The notes under the pieces were generated by a model. The model saw only the letters and a list, made by a program, of their open reading frames with translations, made no database searches and was not told the DNA's origin. A stretch of DNA of 64,000 nt from NCBI RefSeq assembly GCF_963924675.1, contig NC_089225.1:82061951-82125950 (forward strand), given 5' to 3'. This document shows positions 37,601 through 47,974 of this stretch, in pieces. The DNA is from Phocoena phocoena (Eukaryota; Chordata; Mammalia; Artiodactyla; Phocoenidae). Position 1 is the stretch's first letter; every line of letters begins with the position of its first letter. The position numbers and the translations under genes are program-made.

Positions 37601-37957
37601 ACATTCATCCTTTTAATGTATATATTTAATGTGTAAAAGTCGGTGTTTTTTAGTATATTCACAGTACTGTACAACCATCACCACTATCTAATTGCAGATC
37701 ATTTTCATTACCTCAACATAGAAACCCTAAACCCATTACCAGTCATTCTCCATTACCCCTCTCCCCCCAGGTCCTGGCAACCCTAATCTACTTACTGTCT
37801 CAGTGGATTTGCCTATTTTGGACATTTCATATAAATGGAATCATAGAATATGTGGTCTTTTGTGTCTGACTTTTTTCACTTAGGATAATATTTTCAAGGT
37901 TCATCCATGTTGTAGCATGTATCAGTAATTCATTCCTTTTTAGCAGTAAATAACATA

Positions 37958-38091
37958 GTTGGTCCCCCATTCCATGGATATGGAGGACCAACTGTACTCT
38001 GCCATTTTTATAATTGTCTTAAGCATCTGTGGACTTGGTTATCCATGGGGTTCCTGGAATCGATTCCCCTCAGATACCGAGGGACGACTAT
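37958..38091 (+). mobile_element. MER2-like short DNA transposon
   Basis: Ends agttggtcccccattcc and accgagggacgacta with the internal text ttatccatggggttcctgga match the MER2/Tigger MITE pattern. It is inserted in old antisense L1, whose sequence resumes on both sides. Confidence 0.7.
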
Positions 38092-38499
38092 ATTCCACTG
38101 TATGAATATATCGCTTTTTGTTTATTCATTCATCAGTTGATGGACAGTTGGGTTGTTTCCAGTGTTTGCTATCAGTAATACTGCTATGAACATTAATGTA
38201 CAAGTTTTTTTGTGGATGTATGTTTTCAGTTCTGTGTATACCTAAGAGTGGAATTATTGGGTTTTATTGGTAAATCTGTATACTTAACTTTTGATGAACT
38301 GCCAGCCTGTTCTCCAAAGTGGATGAACCATTTTACATCACCAACAACAATGTTGTCCATGTCTACAGAAAAAGGCAACAGGGATTTTGATAGGTACTGT
38401 ATTGAATCTGTAGGTAAATTTGAGGAATATTACCATCTTAATAATATTAAGTTCTTTAATCCATAAGCATGAGATGTCTTTCCGTTCATGTAGGACTTT

Positions 38500-38621
38500 T
38501 TTGTTTTGTGTTTTGGCCACACCACGTGGCTTGCAGGATCTCAGTTCCCTGACCAGGGATTGAACCCAGGCCATGGCAGTGAAAGCACTGAATCCTAACC
38601 ACTAGACCACAAGGGAACTCC
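38500..38621 (-). mobile_element. CHR-2-type SINE
   Basis: A different subtype: ttttggccacaccacgtggc, gattgaacccaggccatggc, ctaaccactagaccac. Related to the precursor of ruminant Bov-tA. Confidence 0.75.
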
Positions 38622-38799
38622 TCCCATTTAGGACTTCTTTAATTTCTTTCAACGATGTTTTGTAGTTTTAGTGTACAAGTCTTAACACTTCCTTTTGCTA
38701 AATTTGTTCCTAATTATTTTTGTCTTTACTGTAGCTTATTGTCTTTAACCAAGATAGCTACACATTGAGTATACACCATTTATAAGAAATACATTTTTA

Positions 38800-38880
38800 A
38801 AATATTTAGTTTTGGTAAAATACATAAAACAGAATTTGCCATCTTAACTGTTTATAAGTGTACAGTTCAGTAGTGTTAAA
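38800..38880 (-). mobile_element. Old L1 3' UTR fragment
   Basis: ttggtaaaatacataaaaca and gtgtacagttcagtagtgtt. Confidence 0.7.
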
Positions 38881-39495
38881 TGTTGGTGGAAGGAGAAAAT
38901 CGGAGGCTTTGGTGTTAATAGATGAATGTAGGAAGTGGGGGCAAAAGGGGGAGGAGAGAACTATTTTCCAGATATTCTTGGTAGCTTTACAGTTCTACTC
39001 CCAATTCATTTCCCTATCCTCAAGTCTACTTATGGCATTTATTAAAGTAGCAGGGAAATGTAGCCACCCTAGTATGTCTGTCATTGGACCATTTTTTGGC
39101 TGTCGATTTCACTTTCCCTTTATTCCCGCAATCATTTAGTAAGTACTGTAATGTCATAACTACTTTTTTAAAACTAAAAATTTTTTTCATAGTCTTGCCG
39201 GTTACTTTGATTACCTTTCAATCCTAGGATACATCCACAAGACCTCAGCCTATTCCATTACATATCCCTATATTTTCTACTCATTTCCTCTGCATTTCCA
39301 AGATGTTCAGTAATTTGTTAAAGTAATTAATTAAAGATTAATTGATAGAATGACTGACATAGCTTTGTGAAAATGGCTTACCCAACAAGATCTATTGGTT
39401 TAATGTTATGAGAAAGCAATGTTTGAAGTGTTATATATTAAAAAGAGAAACTCCTATTGACTTCAATTCTGAAGTGTTTTAAAATGAAAAAAAAG
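38881..39495. other. Intron sequence, no clear feature
   Basis: Nothing recognised. Confidence 0.4.
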
Positions 39496-39509
39496 AAATG
39501 GCATTCTTT

Positions 39510-39951
39510 TTTTTCTTTTAATTGAACTAGAGTTGATTTACAATTCTGTGTTAGTTTCAGGTGTATAGCAAAGTTATTCAATTATATATTTATATTCGGT
39601 CATACTTATATACTCTATCAGATTCTTTTCCATTATAGGTTATTCCAAGATATTGAATATAGTTCCCTGTGCCATACAGTAAATCCTTGTTGTTTATCTG
39701 TTTTATATATAGCAGTGTGTATCTGTTAATCACATACTCCTAATTTATTACCCCCCTTTCCCTTTGGTAACCATAAATTTGTTTTCTACATCTGAGTCTG
39801 TTTCTGTTTTGTAAATAAGTTCATTTGTATTATTTTTTAGATTCCACATATAAGTGATATTTGTCTTTGTCTTTCTGACTTAGTTCACTTAGTATGATCA
39901 TCTCTAGCTCCTTCCATGTTGCTGGAAATGGCATTCTTTTTTTTTTTTTAT
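39510..39951 (-). mobile_element. 5'-truncated artiodactyl L1 3' end
   Basis: ctagagttgatttacaattc to gatcatctctagctccttcc. Target duplication aaatggcattcttt at 39496-39509 and 39952-39965. Confidence 0.88.
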
Positions 39952-40152
39952 AAATGGCATTCTTTAATTTCAGTTTCTATTAATATTGGCACAGAGATTA
40001 AAAGCCTGATGTTTAATTCAGGCTTTCTATTTTAGAATTTATGGAGTATGTTTTTCTGCCTGCCTTTGTTTTTTTGTTATTGTTATTTGGGTTTTTGTTG
40101 TTGTTGCCATGAAATAGAATTTTCCCTACTCATTTTTATATGTGATTTTATT

Positions 40153-40508
40153 TTTATATTTTATAAATTTTTTTATTTTACTTTTGGCTGCGTTGGGTCT
40201 TCATTGCTGCTCATGGGCTTTCTCTAGTGGCGGCAAGCGGGGGCTACTTTTTGTTGCGATACGCGGGCTTCTCATTGTAGCGGCTTCTCTTGTTGCGGAG
40301 CATGGGCTCTAGTTGCATGGGCTTCCGTAGTTGTGGCCCGCGAGCTCAGTAGTTGTGACTCGCAGGCTCTAGAGCACAGGCTCTGTAGTTGTGGTGCACG
40401 GGCTTATTTGCTCCATGGCATGTGGGATCTTCCCGGACCAGGGCTCGAACCCATGTCCCCTGCATTGGCAGGCAGATTCTTAACTACTGCGCCACCAGGG
40501 AAGTCCCT
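40153..40508 (-). mobile_element. Long CHR SINE (CHR-1 type)
   Basis: Target duplication tatatg(t/g)gatttta on both sides. Confidence 0.93.
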
Positions 40509-40521
40509 TATATGGGATTTT

Positions 40522-41004
40522 AAAAGAGGTTTTTACAGAATTTTTTTCCCAATAGAAATTTATGCTTATATTTAAAACAGTAGTTTACAATTATTTCACT
40601 ACAGAGACTTCTTTTTTTCTACCTGTCCTTAGTCTCTCCGTGCCATTTTGGGGATGATTTTGTCTACCACAGTGTATTTTATTTAGTAAAAGATCACTTC
40701 TTTTCCCTTTAAAAAATTCAGTCAGACACATCTCAGTGCCAAGCCACCTAGCAAGTCAACATGGTATTTCTAGTTGCCAAAGCTGCTTGACCAGAGGTCG
40801 GTGTTTTGAAGTGAAGGAAAAGGTTATTTCCTTTATCAAAGACTAAAAATACACTGAAATAAGTGCTAATAGTATCTGTAAAGCATTTTATAAATACTGG
40901 AAATTGTTACTGAGTTCTGGTCTTTATGTGTATGTATATATCCTTGATATTTTAAAAATAAAAAGTTATCTTTGAAAAAGGTGAGAACCATTCTCTTAGG
41001 GTGT
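40522..41004. other. Intron sequence, no clear feature
   Basis: Nothing recognised. Confidence 0.4.
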
Positions 41005-41115
41005 TTTTTTAATTGTGGTAAAATACACATAACATAAAATTTACCATCTTAACCATTTTTAAGTGTACAGTTCAGTAGTGTTAAGTACATTCACATTGTT
41101 ATGCAACCAGTCTCT
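41005..41115 (-). mobile_element. Old L1 3' UTR fragment
   Basis: ttgtggtaaaatacacataa, ttaccatcttaaccattttt. Confidence 0.75.
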
Positions 41116-41488
41116 AGTCTCCAGTCTCATCTTGCAAATCTGAAGCTCACAAAAGTTAAATATAATGTTCATCTTTGGGGAGTATTACATTTCTTACCCC
41201 ACAATACAACCAAAGCACTTTGTTTTAAATAAACAAATATTATTTATTTTTCCAATGTTAAAAGTTCATTCTGTAGTTAATAGCGGGGTTATAGGCATTT
41301 CTTATATAGACTTTTTTGTTTGGATGTTAATATGTCTACAATTGTGAGAAAAACATGGGTAAAACTAGAAAAAATTTTCATTCTAAACTATTCCTAAATG
41401 TCTGATTTTTAGATAACTTGGAAGTTGTATATATTTGCACACATCTCTGTAAGATGTTACGTGAGCAGTAGGAAGTATACTCATTTAT
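41116..41488. other. Intron sequence, no clear feature
   Basis: Nothing recognised. Confidence 0.4.
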
Positions 41489-41885
41489 TTGTCAGCTATT
41501 GCCAACAATACTCATCAGTAAGCCACCTCTAAGTTCAGTGGCTTTAACAACAACCATTTATTCTCATAATCAGTGGTCTTGCAGATCTGCTGGAGTTTTC
41601 CTGATACAGGCTGGACTGAGCTCCAGGCTGCAGGGTCATTTCAGGTCTTCTCTGGGGCTCAGGATAAAGGGGCAGCATTCTACTCAGAATAGTTCTTCTC
41701 ATAGTGGATTAGTTGATCACAGAGAGTTCGAACAAAACCACCCAAGCATATTTTAGATCTCTGTTAGTTTTATATTTGCCAACTTCCTGTTGGCTGAGTA
41801 AGTCACATGGCTAAATTTATTGGCAAGGGGTGGGGAGCTACAGTCCATCTACCTCCATAGCAAGAATGTGGATCTATTTCTGTTA
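41489..41885. repeat. Old LTR-like repeat (possibly MaLR or MER type)
   Basis: Phrases such as gtcagctattgcc, agtggctttaacaacaacca and taagtcacatggc are typical of old mammalian LTR-class repeats. Family and exact ends are not certain. Confidence 0.5.
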
Positions 41886-42265
41886 CAGAAAAGTGAGAAC
41901 TTTAGGAAGTAAACAGAATTGATTTCTAAACTTAAAAGGCAGATTTCTTTTAGCACCTATATATTTAGTACCAACTCTTTTCTGTATGTTATAAATTCCT
42001 CACTCCTTTTAAAATAAAATTTGTTGTATATAAGATTGGACATCTAAAATGTACCCACAAATGGTATAAATCAAAATTATTTTTACTCTGCTAGCTTTTA
42101 ATACAGATGTTTTAGTTAGGTAATTTTCTACGTTCTTTTAAATAGCCTGTCAGTTACTGTAAAGATCAATACTTTTTCTTTTTTATTAGGTTGGTATTTT
42201 TTTATATCGTAGATATTAATCCAGCTATATCAATAATCACTTTAAACATCGATGTCTTATTTTTT
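41886..42265. other. Intron sequence, no clear feature
   Basis: Mostly unrecognised; ctatatcaataatcacttta near 42223 may be a scrap of L1 ORF2 start. Confidence 0.35.
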
Positions 42266-42268
42266 ATT

Positions 42269-42303
<35 letters not shown>

Positions 42304-42306
42304 TTT
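42266..42306. repeat. (TTTA)n microsatellite
   Basis: About ten ttta units, probably grown from a SINE tail. Confidence 0.92.
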
Positions 42307-42500
42307 TTGTGGTACACGGGTCTCTCACTGCCGCGGCCTCCCCCATTGCGGAGCACAGGCTCCGAATGTGCAGGCTCAGCGGCCATGGGTCACGGGCCCA
42401 GCCGCTCCGCAGCATGTGGGATCCTCCCAGACCGGGGTACGAACCCGTGTCCCCTGCATCGGCAGGCGGACTCTCAGCCACTACGCCACCAGGGAAGCCC
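42307..42500 (-). mobile_element. Short CHR SINE
   Basis: ggtacacgggtctctcactg to accagggaagccc, directly abutting the next SINE. Confidence 0.93.
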
Positions 42501-42855
42501 TTAATTTTTAAAATAAATTTACTTATTTATTTTTGGCTGCGTTGGGTCTTCATTGCTGCGCGTGGGCTTTCTCTAGTTGCGGCAAGTGGGGGCCACTCTT
42601 CGTTATGGTGCATGGGCTTCTCATTGCAGTGGCTTCTCTTGTTGCCGAGCACAGGCTCTAGGTGTGCGGGCTTCAGTAGTTGTGGCACGCAGGCTCAGTA
42701 GTTGTGGCTCGTGGGCTCTAGAGTGCAGGCTCAGTAGTTGTGGTACATGGGCTTAGTTGCTCTGCGGCATGTGGGATCTTTCCAGACCAGAGCTTGAACC
42801 TGTGTCCCTTGCATTGTCAGGCAGATTCTTAACGACTGTGCCACCAAGGAAGTCC
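42501..42855 (-). mobile_element. Long CHR SINE (CHR-1 type)
   Basis: Tail aaataaatttacttatttat to head ccaccaaggaagtcc. Confidence 0.92.
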
Positions 42856-43178
42856 AGTTGGTATTTTTAGTTGATGATTTTTGAAGTGTTGGATCTATCA
42901 AATTATTGGAGTTACTAAACAATCACTCATTTAAAAAGATTAATGTGTTTTGTTTTGCAATTTGATGTAATACTATGCTATTTTTTAAAAACATAAATTG
43001 CTTTTATCTCACAGAGATCATATGATAACTATTTGTTTGTTTGTTTTTGTTTGAAAACCAAGGTGGAGTTGTACTAAAACTGTAACTTCTTACACTGCCT
43101 AGCATTTCATTAGTGCTTCTAAGCAGGACATGTAGGTGCCTCTAAGACAAGTTTGTAGACAAAAATATGTACAAGGAG

Positions 43179-43391
43179 GGGCTTCCCTGGTGCCGCAGTG
43201 GTTGAGAGTCCGCCTGCCGATGCAGGGGACGTGGGTTCGTGCCCCGGTCCAGGAAGATCCCACATGCCGTGGAGCGGTTGGGCCCGTGAGCCATGGTCAC
43301 TGGGCCTGCGCGTCCAGAGCCTGTGCTCCGCAACGGGAGAGGCCACAACAGTGAGAGGCCCACGTACTGCAAAAAAAAAAAAAAAAAAAAA
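43179..43391 (+). mobile_element. Short CHR SINE
   Basis: Target duplication gtacaaggag at 43169-43178 and 43392-43401. Confidence 0.95.
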
Positions 43392-43715
43392 GTACAAGGA
43401 GAAAGAAAGGAACATAAAAGAGAAGGAAAGGTAAAAAGAAGAATTGGAAAAAAGAAGAGGTGAGGAGGTGAGAAAGAGAAGTGTCTGTGTTGAAGAATGA
43501 TTCAGTAGCAGCAACAGTTATTCTAAACTCCCCTTGGCTTCATCAATGCCCTAGATATTGTGTCACTTTACCACCGTTCTCTCACTGTCTGAGGAGTGGG
43601 GTTTGTAGGAACTGAGGAAATATTTATGAACAGTTTTGAGTGAGAATAATCAATGATGGATGATCTGATGATCTTTTCATGGAAGACCAGATGTGCATGT
43701 TTGAAGGTCTGTTTT
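43392..43715. other. Intron sequence left of the DPEP2 insertion
   Basis: Purine-rich to 43480 (gaaagaaaggaacataaaag), then unrecognised sequence that would have been contiguous with 46892 before the insertion. Confidence 0.5.
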
Positions 43716-43729
43716 AAAGAATTGTCAAG
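43716..43729 (+). repeat. Left target-site duplication of DPEP2 insertion
   Basis: The sequence aaagaattgtcaag is identical to 46878-46891 and is preceded by tttt, an L1-endonuclease-like nick site. Confidence 0.88.
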
Positions 43730-43783
43730 GCAATTGGCGAACTGTGTGGAAGGAGTGGGATCTGTGGAGCTCAGCAGCGGCGA

Positions 43784-43937
43784 GGTACAAAACAAAGAAC
43801 CGCTTTGCACAAAGCCAGAAGGGATACACTGAAAGAATGATCAGAAAAGAATAATACATAGGTACCAAACAAAGAATCGCTTTGCACAAAGCCAGAAGGG
43901 ATACACTGAAAGAATGATCAGAAAAGAATAATACATA
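43784..43937. repeat. 77-bp tandem duplication inside the DPEP2 insertion
   Basis: Two head-to-tail copies (43784-43860 and 43861-43937) differ at about two positions. The unit begins ggtac(a/c)aaac and ends gaataatacata. It lies near the left end of the inserted block. Confidence 0.95.
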
Positions 43938-44018
43938 GGAAATGTTTGTGCTCGTGTGCAAGGAAACTTTGTGGGGTGTCTGTGGCTGCCAAAGTGGCAT
44001 CTGGCAGGATTAACTGGA

Positions 44019-44276
44019 TCACCAGGCCCAAACAATGAGGACTGGGAAGGCAGCAATAACTGTGAGGCCTGGGCCCATGTGGGGGCAAGATTTTGAGAAT
44101 GACCACTTAGGTGACAAAATGGGATTCCCATGAACCGCAGCTCTGGCCAGTTTCTGGTCTGGAGCCAGATCCTCTCTCTGATGCAGACGTGGGAGGACGG
44201 AGTGGCAAGAGCTGCCCAGCTGCTCATCTGGGAACTCATCCTCCAAGGGACTCTGTCCCTCGTTCTCCTCCCGTAC
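44019..44276 (-). pseudogene. DPEP2: DPEP2 last pseudo-exon (GPI-anchor tail)
   Basis: The minus strand gives VREENEGQSPLEDEFPDEQL, then GSSCHSVLPRLHQRE and a hydrophobic end (LTVIAAFPVLIVWAW) before TGA at 44021-44019. The end corresponds to the GPI-signal tail of DPEP2 (AVVATFPVLILWL in human). This hydrophobic tail and the QSPLED/FPDEQL motif separate DPEP2 from DPEP1. Sequence to the left of the stop, down to 43730, would be DPEP2 3' UTR or downstream DNA. Confidence 0.88.
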
Positions 44277-44376
44277 CTGGAGGCGGCAGTCAGCGGGCAG
44301 CACCTCTCACAGGACCCCTGCGTACACCTGCTCAGACCACCTGCTCAGAGCTACTTTTCTGCCCAGCCCAGCATAC

Positions 44377-44501
44377 CTGTTCCACCTGTCTGAAGACCCG
44401 CCGCACGTTTCCTCGAAGCACACCCAGAGCTCTTCCTCACTCCAGCCACGCCCCAGCAACTCCTCTGTCAGTACCAGGTATATGGACACGTCCTCCAGCC
44501 C
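44377..44501 (-). pseudogene. DPEP2: DPEP2 pseudo-exon, frameshifted
   Basis: The acceptor 'cctacag' leads into [20 protein letters not shown] and SEEELW; the frame then shifts before the stretch matching RVFRQVE, and a GTATGC donor follows. Human DPEP2 has [20 protein letters not shown] here. The frameshift shows that the copy is not under coding constraint. Confidence 0.87.
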
Positions 44502-45163
44502 CTGTAGGAACCTGTGTGGCCACCAGCCAGCCAGCTATTGGGCCTCAGACCTGTTCCCTGGTCCTGAGTCAGAACCAAAGCCCTATGTATCCAGGGTCCA
44601 CCGAACTGCAGCCCTGGTCAGATATGGAAAATGGAGACTTGGAGAGAGTGAATGATTCACTCCTGCTCTTCATCCTTCAGAGGAAGTCCCCAAAAGTGCC
44701 CTGACTATTCATCAAAAGTCATTGAATTCTACTGTTAAGATCTATGCCTTTCACTGAATGCAATTTTTGCCTGCATTTATAAAGAGAAGAAAAGCTTTTT
44801 AAGAACTGGGTTGACCCCCCTGCATGCACAGACCCAACTGCAGGCAGAGAAGATGGTCAGCCCAGCGCAGACCTTGCTAAGAGTCTGCTCAGAGGCCATG
44901 GGTCTGCTGGCACTGGATGGGTGCAGATGCTGGGCAGATGAGCTCTGTGTGGTGTTTGAGACAAATATGATGACCTAGAGTAGGGCCAAACAGACAGGAG
45001 ACCCCAGGAAGCAGACCCTGGGAGAGGGGAGATACAATTTGGGCCAGCACACCTGAGGCTGTGGTCAAGGCCATGCAGACCACAGTGTGGTGGGCACAGT
45101 GGCTCTGAAAGCCCCACTGCTGCCCAGCCAGCCCGAGACAAGCCACGGGGAAGCACCCGTGGG

Positions 45164-45236
45164 CCAGCCCCGTCATAATCTCTGCCAATCCCGATGAACT
45201 TGCATCCAATGACTGCCCTGATGTGGTCGAAGTGAT
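45164..45236 (-). pseudogene. DPEP2: DPEP2 pseudo-exon ([11 protein letters not shown])
   Basis: After the acceptor 'atccttcag', the minus strand encodes [20 protein letters not shown] then YDGAG, matching human DPEP2 [20 protein letters not shown]. The conserved GGDYDG motif has become GRDYDG. The expected GT donor after GGGGCTGG is gone ('ggctggccca'), so this exon could not splice normally. The preceding exon (MVSLSMGV region) was not found between 45237 and 45988. Confidence 0.88.
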
Positions 45237-45988
45237 CTGAAGGATGGAAAGTCAGCAGTGTGGGGCTTCCAGGGTAGGGGTGGGGGTGATGACTGGCCTC
45301 TGTTGATTCCCCTTTTTGCAACCTGTAGGCCAAACAGGCCAGTTCCTTCATGGCCTGGCACCGAGAGTACCAACTGGAGGGCCCTGAGGTTGATCTGAAG
45401 TGATCCCAGCTGGCTCTAGACTGGACTTCAGATTTGGAGTGGACCCCAGAGCACCCCGTTTGGGTCATTTCCCACCCAAGATTCACCCTGCCTTCCAGTC
45501 TCCTTGAGAACCTGTGGGGGCTACTTTCCCCGGGTGTGGAGGATGAGAGAGGAACAAGAGTACAACTGATGAAGACCCCAGAGACCTAAGGAGCTGTCCA
45601 GTCCCTTGGCCAGAGGGGTGGACCGGTGGACAGTCAGCTTGGCCCCCAGCACAGCCACCTGCCTGTTCACTCTCTTGGCCCCTGTGAGGAAGGTGTTCAG
45701 CCGTGGCTTTGAGGTCAGAGTCGTCTCCTCTCTGGGTTTGTGTGAATGGAGGAGCCGCAGCCATGGTCTGGTTGGTGTCTTGGCCCTGGGTTTCCGGGTT
45801 TGGAGGAGTATCTTACCACCTAGACCCCCACCTAGGGCTCAAGAGTTCAGGGGCTGTGGACCGTGGGTTTTGGGGGCAGAAGATATTTAACCTGGGGTTT
45901 GAGGAAATTGAGGGAGAAGAGGCTCAGGTTCAAGGGCTCCTGGTTTTAACCTTTTGCTTTAGGTATGAGGGCCAGGGCAGTCTCTCAC

Positions 45989-46165
45989 CAGAAGCTGCAG
46001 GATATCATCAGGAACATTTTGAGTGTTCTTGCACACCCACCGGGCAGCTGAGTGGGAGAAGAAGACAGGTGCCTGTGACACTTCTAGGGCTCGCTGTGCC
46101 ACAGCATCCGAGGCATGGGACAAGTCCACCATCATGCCCAGGCGGTTCATTTCTGCCACCACCTT
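45989..46165 (-). pseudogene. DPEP2: DPEP2 pseudo-exon with two zinc-ligand histidines
   Basis: The minus-strand frame reads [20 protein letters not shown], then [20 protein letters not shown] and [10 protein letters not shown], between a 'ctgcag' acceptor and a GTGAGA donor. The His in DLSH and the His in FSHS correspond to the two histidine zinc ligands of the renal dipeptidase family. The match to DPEP2 ([20 protein letters not shown]) is closer than to DPEP1 or DPEP3. It is 177 bp with no stop inside. Confidence 0.92.
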
Positions 46166-46285
46166 CTGCAGGGACAGGATGGGGAGAGGGCATCAGGGCT
46201 GCATTTATCTTGTGTGCATTTATCTGTAGGGAACAGGCGGGGCTGTACATTTATGTGGGGCAGGGTATGGAACCCGGGTGCTTAC

Positions 46286-46355
46286 CTCGCCAAAGCCGGT
46301 CAGCCGACTGACATTGCTGTAGAATGGGTGGATATCCTTTGCTGAGCTCTGTGCC
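46286..46355 (-). pseudogene. DPEP2: DPEP2 pseudo-exon (SSAKDIHPFY region)
   Basis: On the minus strand a 'ctgcag' acceptor is followed by codons for AQSSAKDIHPFYSNVSRLTG then FGE, with a GTAAGC donor. Human DPEP2 has [20 protein letters not shown] in the same place. The exon is 70 bp and still open. Confidence 0.85.
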
Positions 46356-46655
46356 CTGCAGGATGGCCAGGAGGCAGTCTGACTGGTGGCCATGGCTTGG
46401 CTACAAGAGCCTAGAAAGAGGTTCTTTCGAACCGTCTACACCTGCAACTCCCTGGTGCAAGAGGAGGGACCCAAACTGGGCTGTGCCTGGCAGTAGGTGG
46501 GCCCTTCTGGGGATTCAGTCTTGTTCTGCAAACCTCCATTCCCCTCCCCACCCAGGTTCAGGGGCGGATCACAGGGGTAAACTTGCTTTGGGCCCCAGCG
46601 TGATCTTGGGCAGATCCCTGCCTCACTGGGTCCTTACCATCTGCACTGTGCTCAC

Positions 46656-46797
46656 CAGGGCGTGTTGCAGGTGTGGGTTCGTGTCATGTAGCACACACCC
46701 AGCGCATAGAAGGTATGTAAGAAGGGGAGGCTACTGTCCAGTGAGTGGCCGCCCTCCACACCAGTGAGGCTAGCCAACTTCCGGGTATTGTTGAGAG
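46656..46797 (-). pseudogene. DPEP2: DPEP2 pseudo-exon with catalytic Glu region
   Basis: Read on the minus strand, the exon follows an intact acceptor ('cctgcccccag') and gives [16 protein letters not shown] then [18 protein letters not shown] and THTCNTPW, ending at a GTGAGC donor. It matches the human DPEP2 stretch around the zinc-bridging glutamate (GVEGGHS). DPEP2 is a GPI-anchored zinc dipeptidase that cleaves leukotriene D4 and cystinyl-bis-glycine. The reading frame is open, but the exon is isolated from any promoter and from exon 1. Confidence 0.88.
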
Positions 46798-46877
46798 CTG
46801 GGGGCAGGTAGGTCAGATGATCATTTTCAGAGGCAGGGGTAGCTTACTGAAGTCCCTAACACCTACCAAAAAAAAAA

Positions 46878-46891
46878 AAAGAATTGTCAAG
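46878..46891 (+). repeat. Right target-site duplication of DPEP2 insertion
   Basis: This second copy of aaagaattgtcaag directly follows the A-run that starts at 46868. Confidence 0.88.
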
Positions 46892-47247
46892 TATGATAAG
46901 GTAGGTGCTTTGAGGGTAGGGGATGAGGAAATAGTCTGAGAACTATGGAATAGGTAAGTTAAGTATTTCAATGGTTTATTAAGGATGGTTTTCTGAATGG
47001 TGCTAATTATATAAAGCCCTGTCCAGTAAGACATGTTTTCCTCTATCCTGTCTCTTAATCTCCAAGCTTTTTTTCCTGCTCTGTTCTTCCCTAGTGTATC
47101 TTTTATTAACTCTGGCCTTTGTGGTTGCTACTACTGCCTCTGCTGCCAAAACATTAGAAACGGTGAGAGAATATGCAGCCCTTTCATTTGTCTGCTTTGT
47201 TTAATATTTTTCTCTTGCCAACAAAATTGGATACTTTAAAAGCACTA
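46892..47247. other. Intron sequence right of the DPEP2 insertion
   Basis: Nothing recognised. Confidence 0.4.
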
Positions 47248-47600
47248 GGGCTTCCCTGGTGGCGCAGTGGTTGAGTCCACCTGCCAATGCAGGGGACATG
47301 GGTTCGAGCCCTGGCCCAGGAGGATCCCACATGCTGCGGAGCAACTAAGCCCATGCACCACAACTACTGAGCCTGCACTCTAGAGCCCGCGAGCCACAAC
47401 TACTGAACCCACGTGCCACAACTACTGAAGCTCACGTGCCTAGAGCCTGTGCTCTGCAACAAGAGAAGCCACCACAATGAGAAGCCTGCACACCTCAACA
47501 AAGAGTAGCCCCTGCTTGTTGCATCTAGAGAAAGCCTGCGCGCAGCAACGAAGACCCAACGCAGCCAAAAATAAGTAAATGTATGAAATAAATAAATGAA
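47248..47600 (+). mobile_element. Long CHR SINE (CHR-1 type)
   Basis: Head ggcttccctggtggcgcagt; tail aaataaataaatg. Confidence 0.92.
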
Positions 47601-47683
47601 ATTCCAGAAAACAGCCCAGCTCCTTAAAAAAAAGTACTAAATAAAACTGGAAGACTAAATGTATATAGATGTGAAATGTTTCT

Positions 47684-47917
47684 TTTCTTTGTTTTTCTTC
47701 TTTGTTTATTTGGCTACATCGGATCTTCATTGCGGTGCATGGGCTCTCTAGTTGTGGCATGCAGGCTCCAGAGAGTGTGTGTGCTCAGTAGTTGTGGCGC
47801 GCAGCCTTAGTTGTCCCTCGGCATGTGAGATCTTAGTTCCCCAACAAGAGGTCGAACCTGGCCACCCTGCATTGGGAGGCAGATTCTTAACCGCTGGACC
47901 ACCAGGGAAGTCCCAGG
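47684..47917 (-). mobile_element. CHR SINE, long variant, shortened
   Basis: Target duplication gatgtg(a/t)aatgtttct at 47668-47683 and 47918-47933. Confidence 0.93.
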
Positions 47918-47974
47918 ATGTGTAATGTTTCTATGATGCTTAATAGGGATTACCTACAGTGGTCTTTTAATTAT

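Larger units (their letters stand above)
37330..38745 (-). mobile_element. Old L1M tract, antisense, with three insertions
   Basis: tttattgagatacagttaac, caaccatcaccactatctaa and ggatttgcctattttggaca. Interrupted by SINEs at 37386 and 38500 and a MER2-like element at 37958. Confidence 0.8.
43730..46880 (+). mobile_element. L1-mobilised antisense DPEP2 segment (unspliced retrocopy)
   Basis: This block of about 3.15 kb is flanked by the perfect 14-bp direct repeat aaagaattgtcaag (43716-43729 and 46878-46891). It ends on the + strand in a run of A that merges into the second repeat copy. The left target site reads tttt/aaag, as expected for L1 endonuclease. Inside, DPEP2 exons run on the minus strand in the order of the gene, with introns and most splice sites kept. 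A DPEP2 mRNA cannot explain this. The inserted RNA must have been transcribed from the opposite strand of the DPEP2 locus, or have been an L1 3' transduction through it, and copied unspliced. No AATAAA is seen just before the A-run. It resembles neither a spliced processed pseudogene nor a plain segmental duplication. Confidence 0.8.

Noticed and set aside
39496..39965. Three-copy tandem repeat of aaatggcattcttt
   Set aside because: Two copies are the target duplication of the L1 tail; the third is native L1 sequence.
44111..44704. 197-codon open frame on the plus strand
   Set aside because: Opposite strand of DPEP2 pseudo-exons; open because the exons on the other strand are GC-rich.
43730..46880. 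A live DPEP2 gene
   Set aside because: First exons are absent, one internal exon is missing, one donor is lost and one exon is frameshifted. The block is an insertion inside BMPR2.
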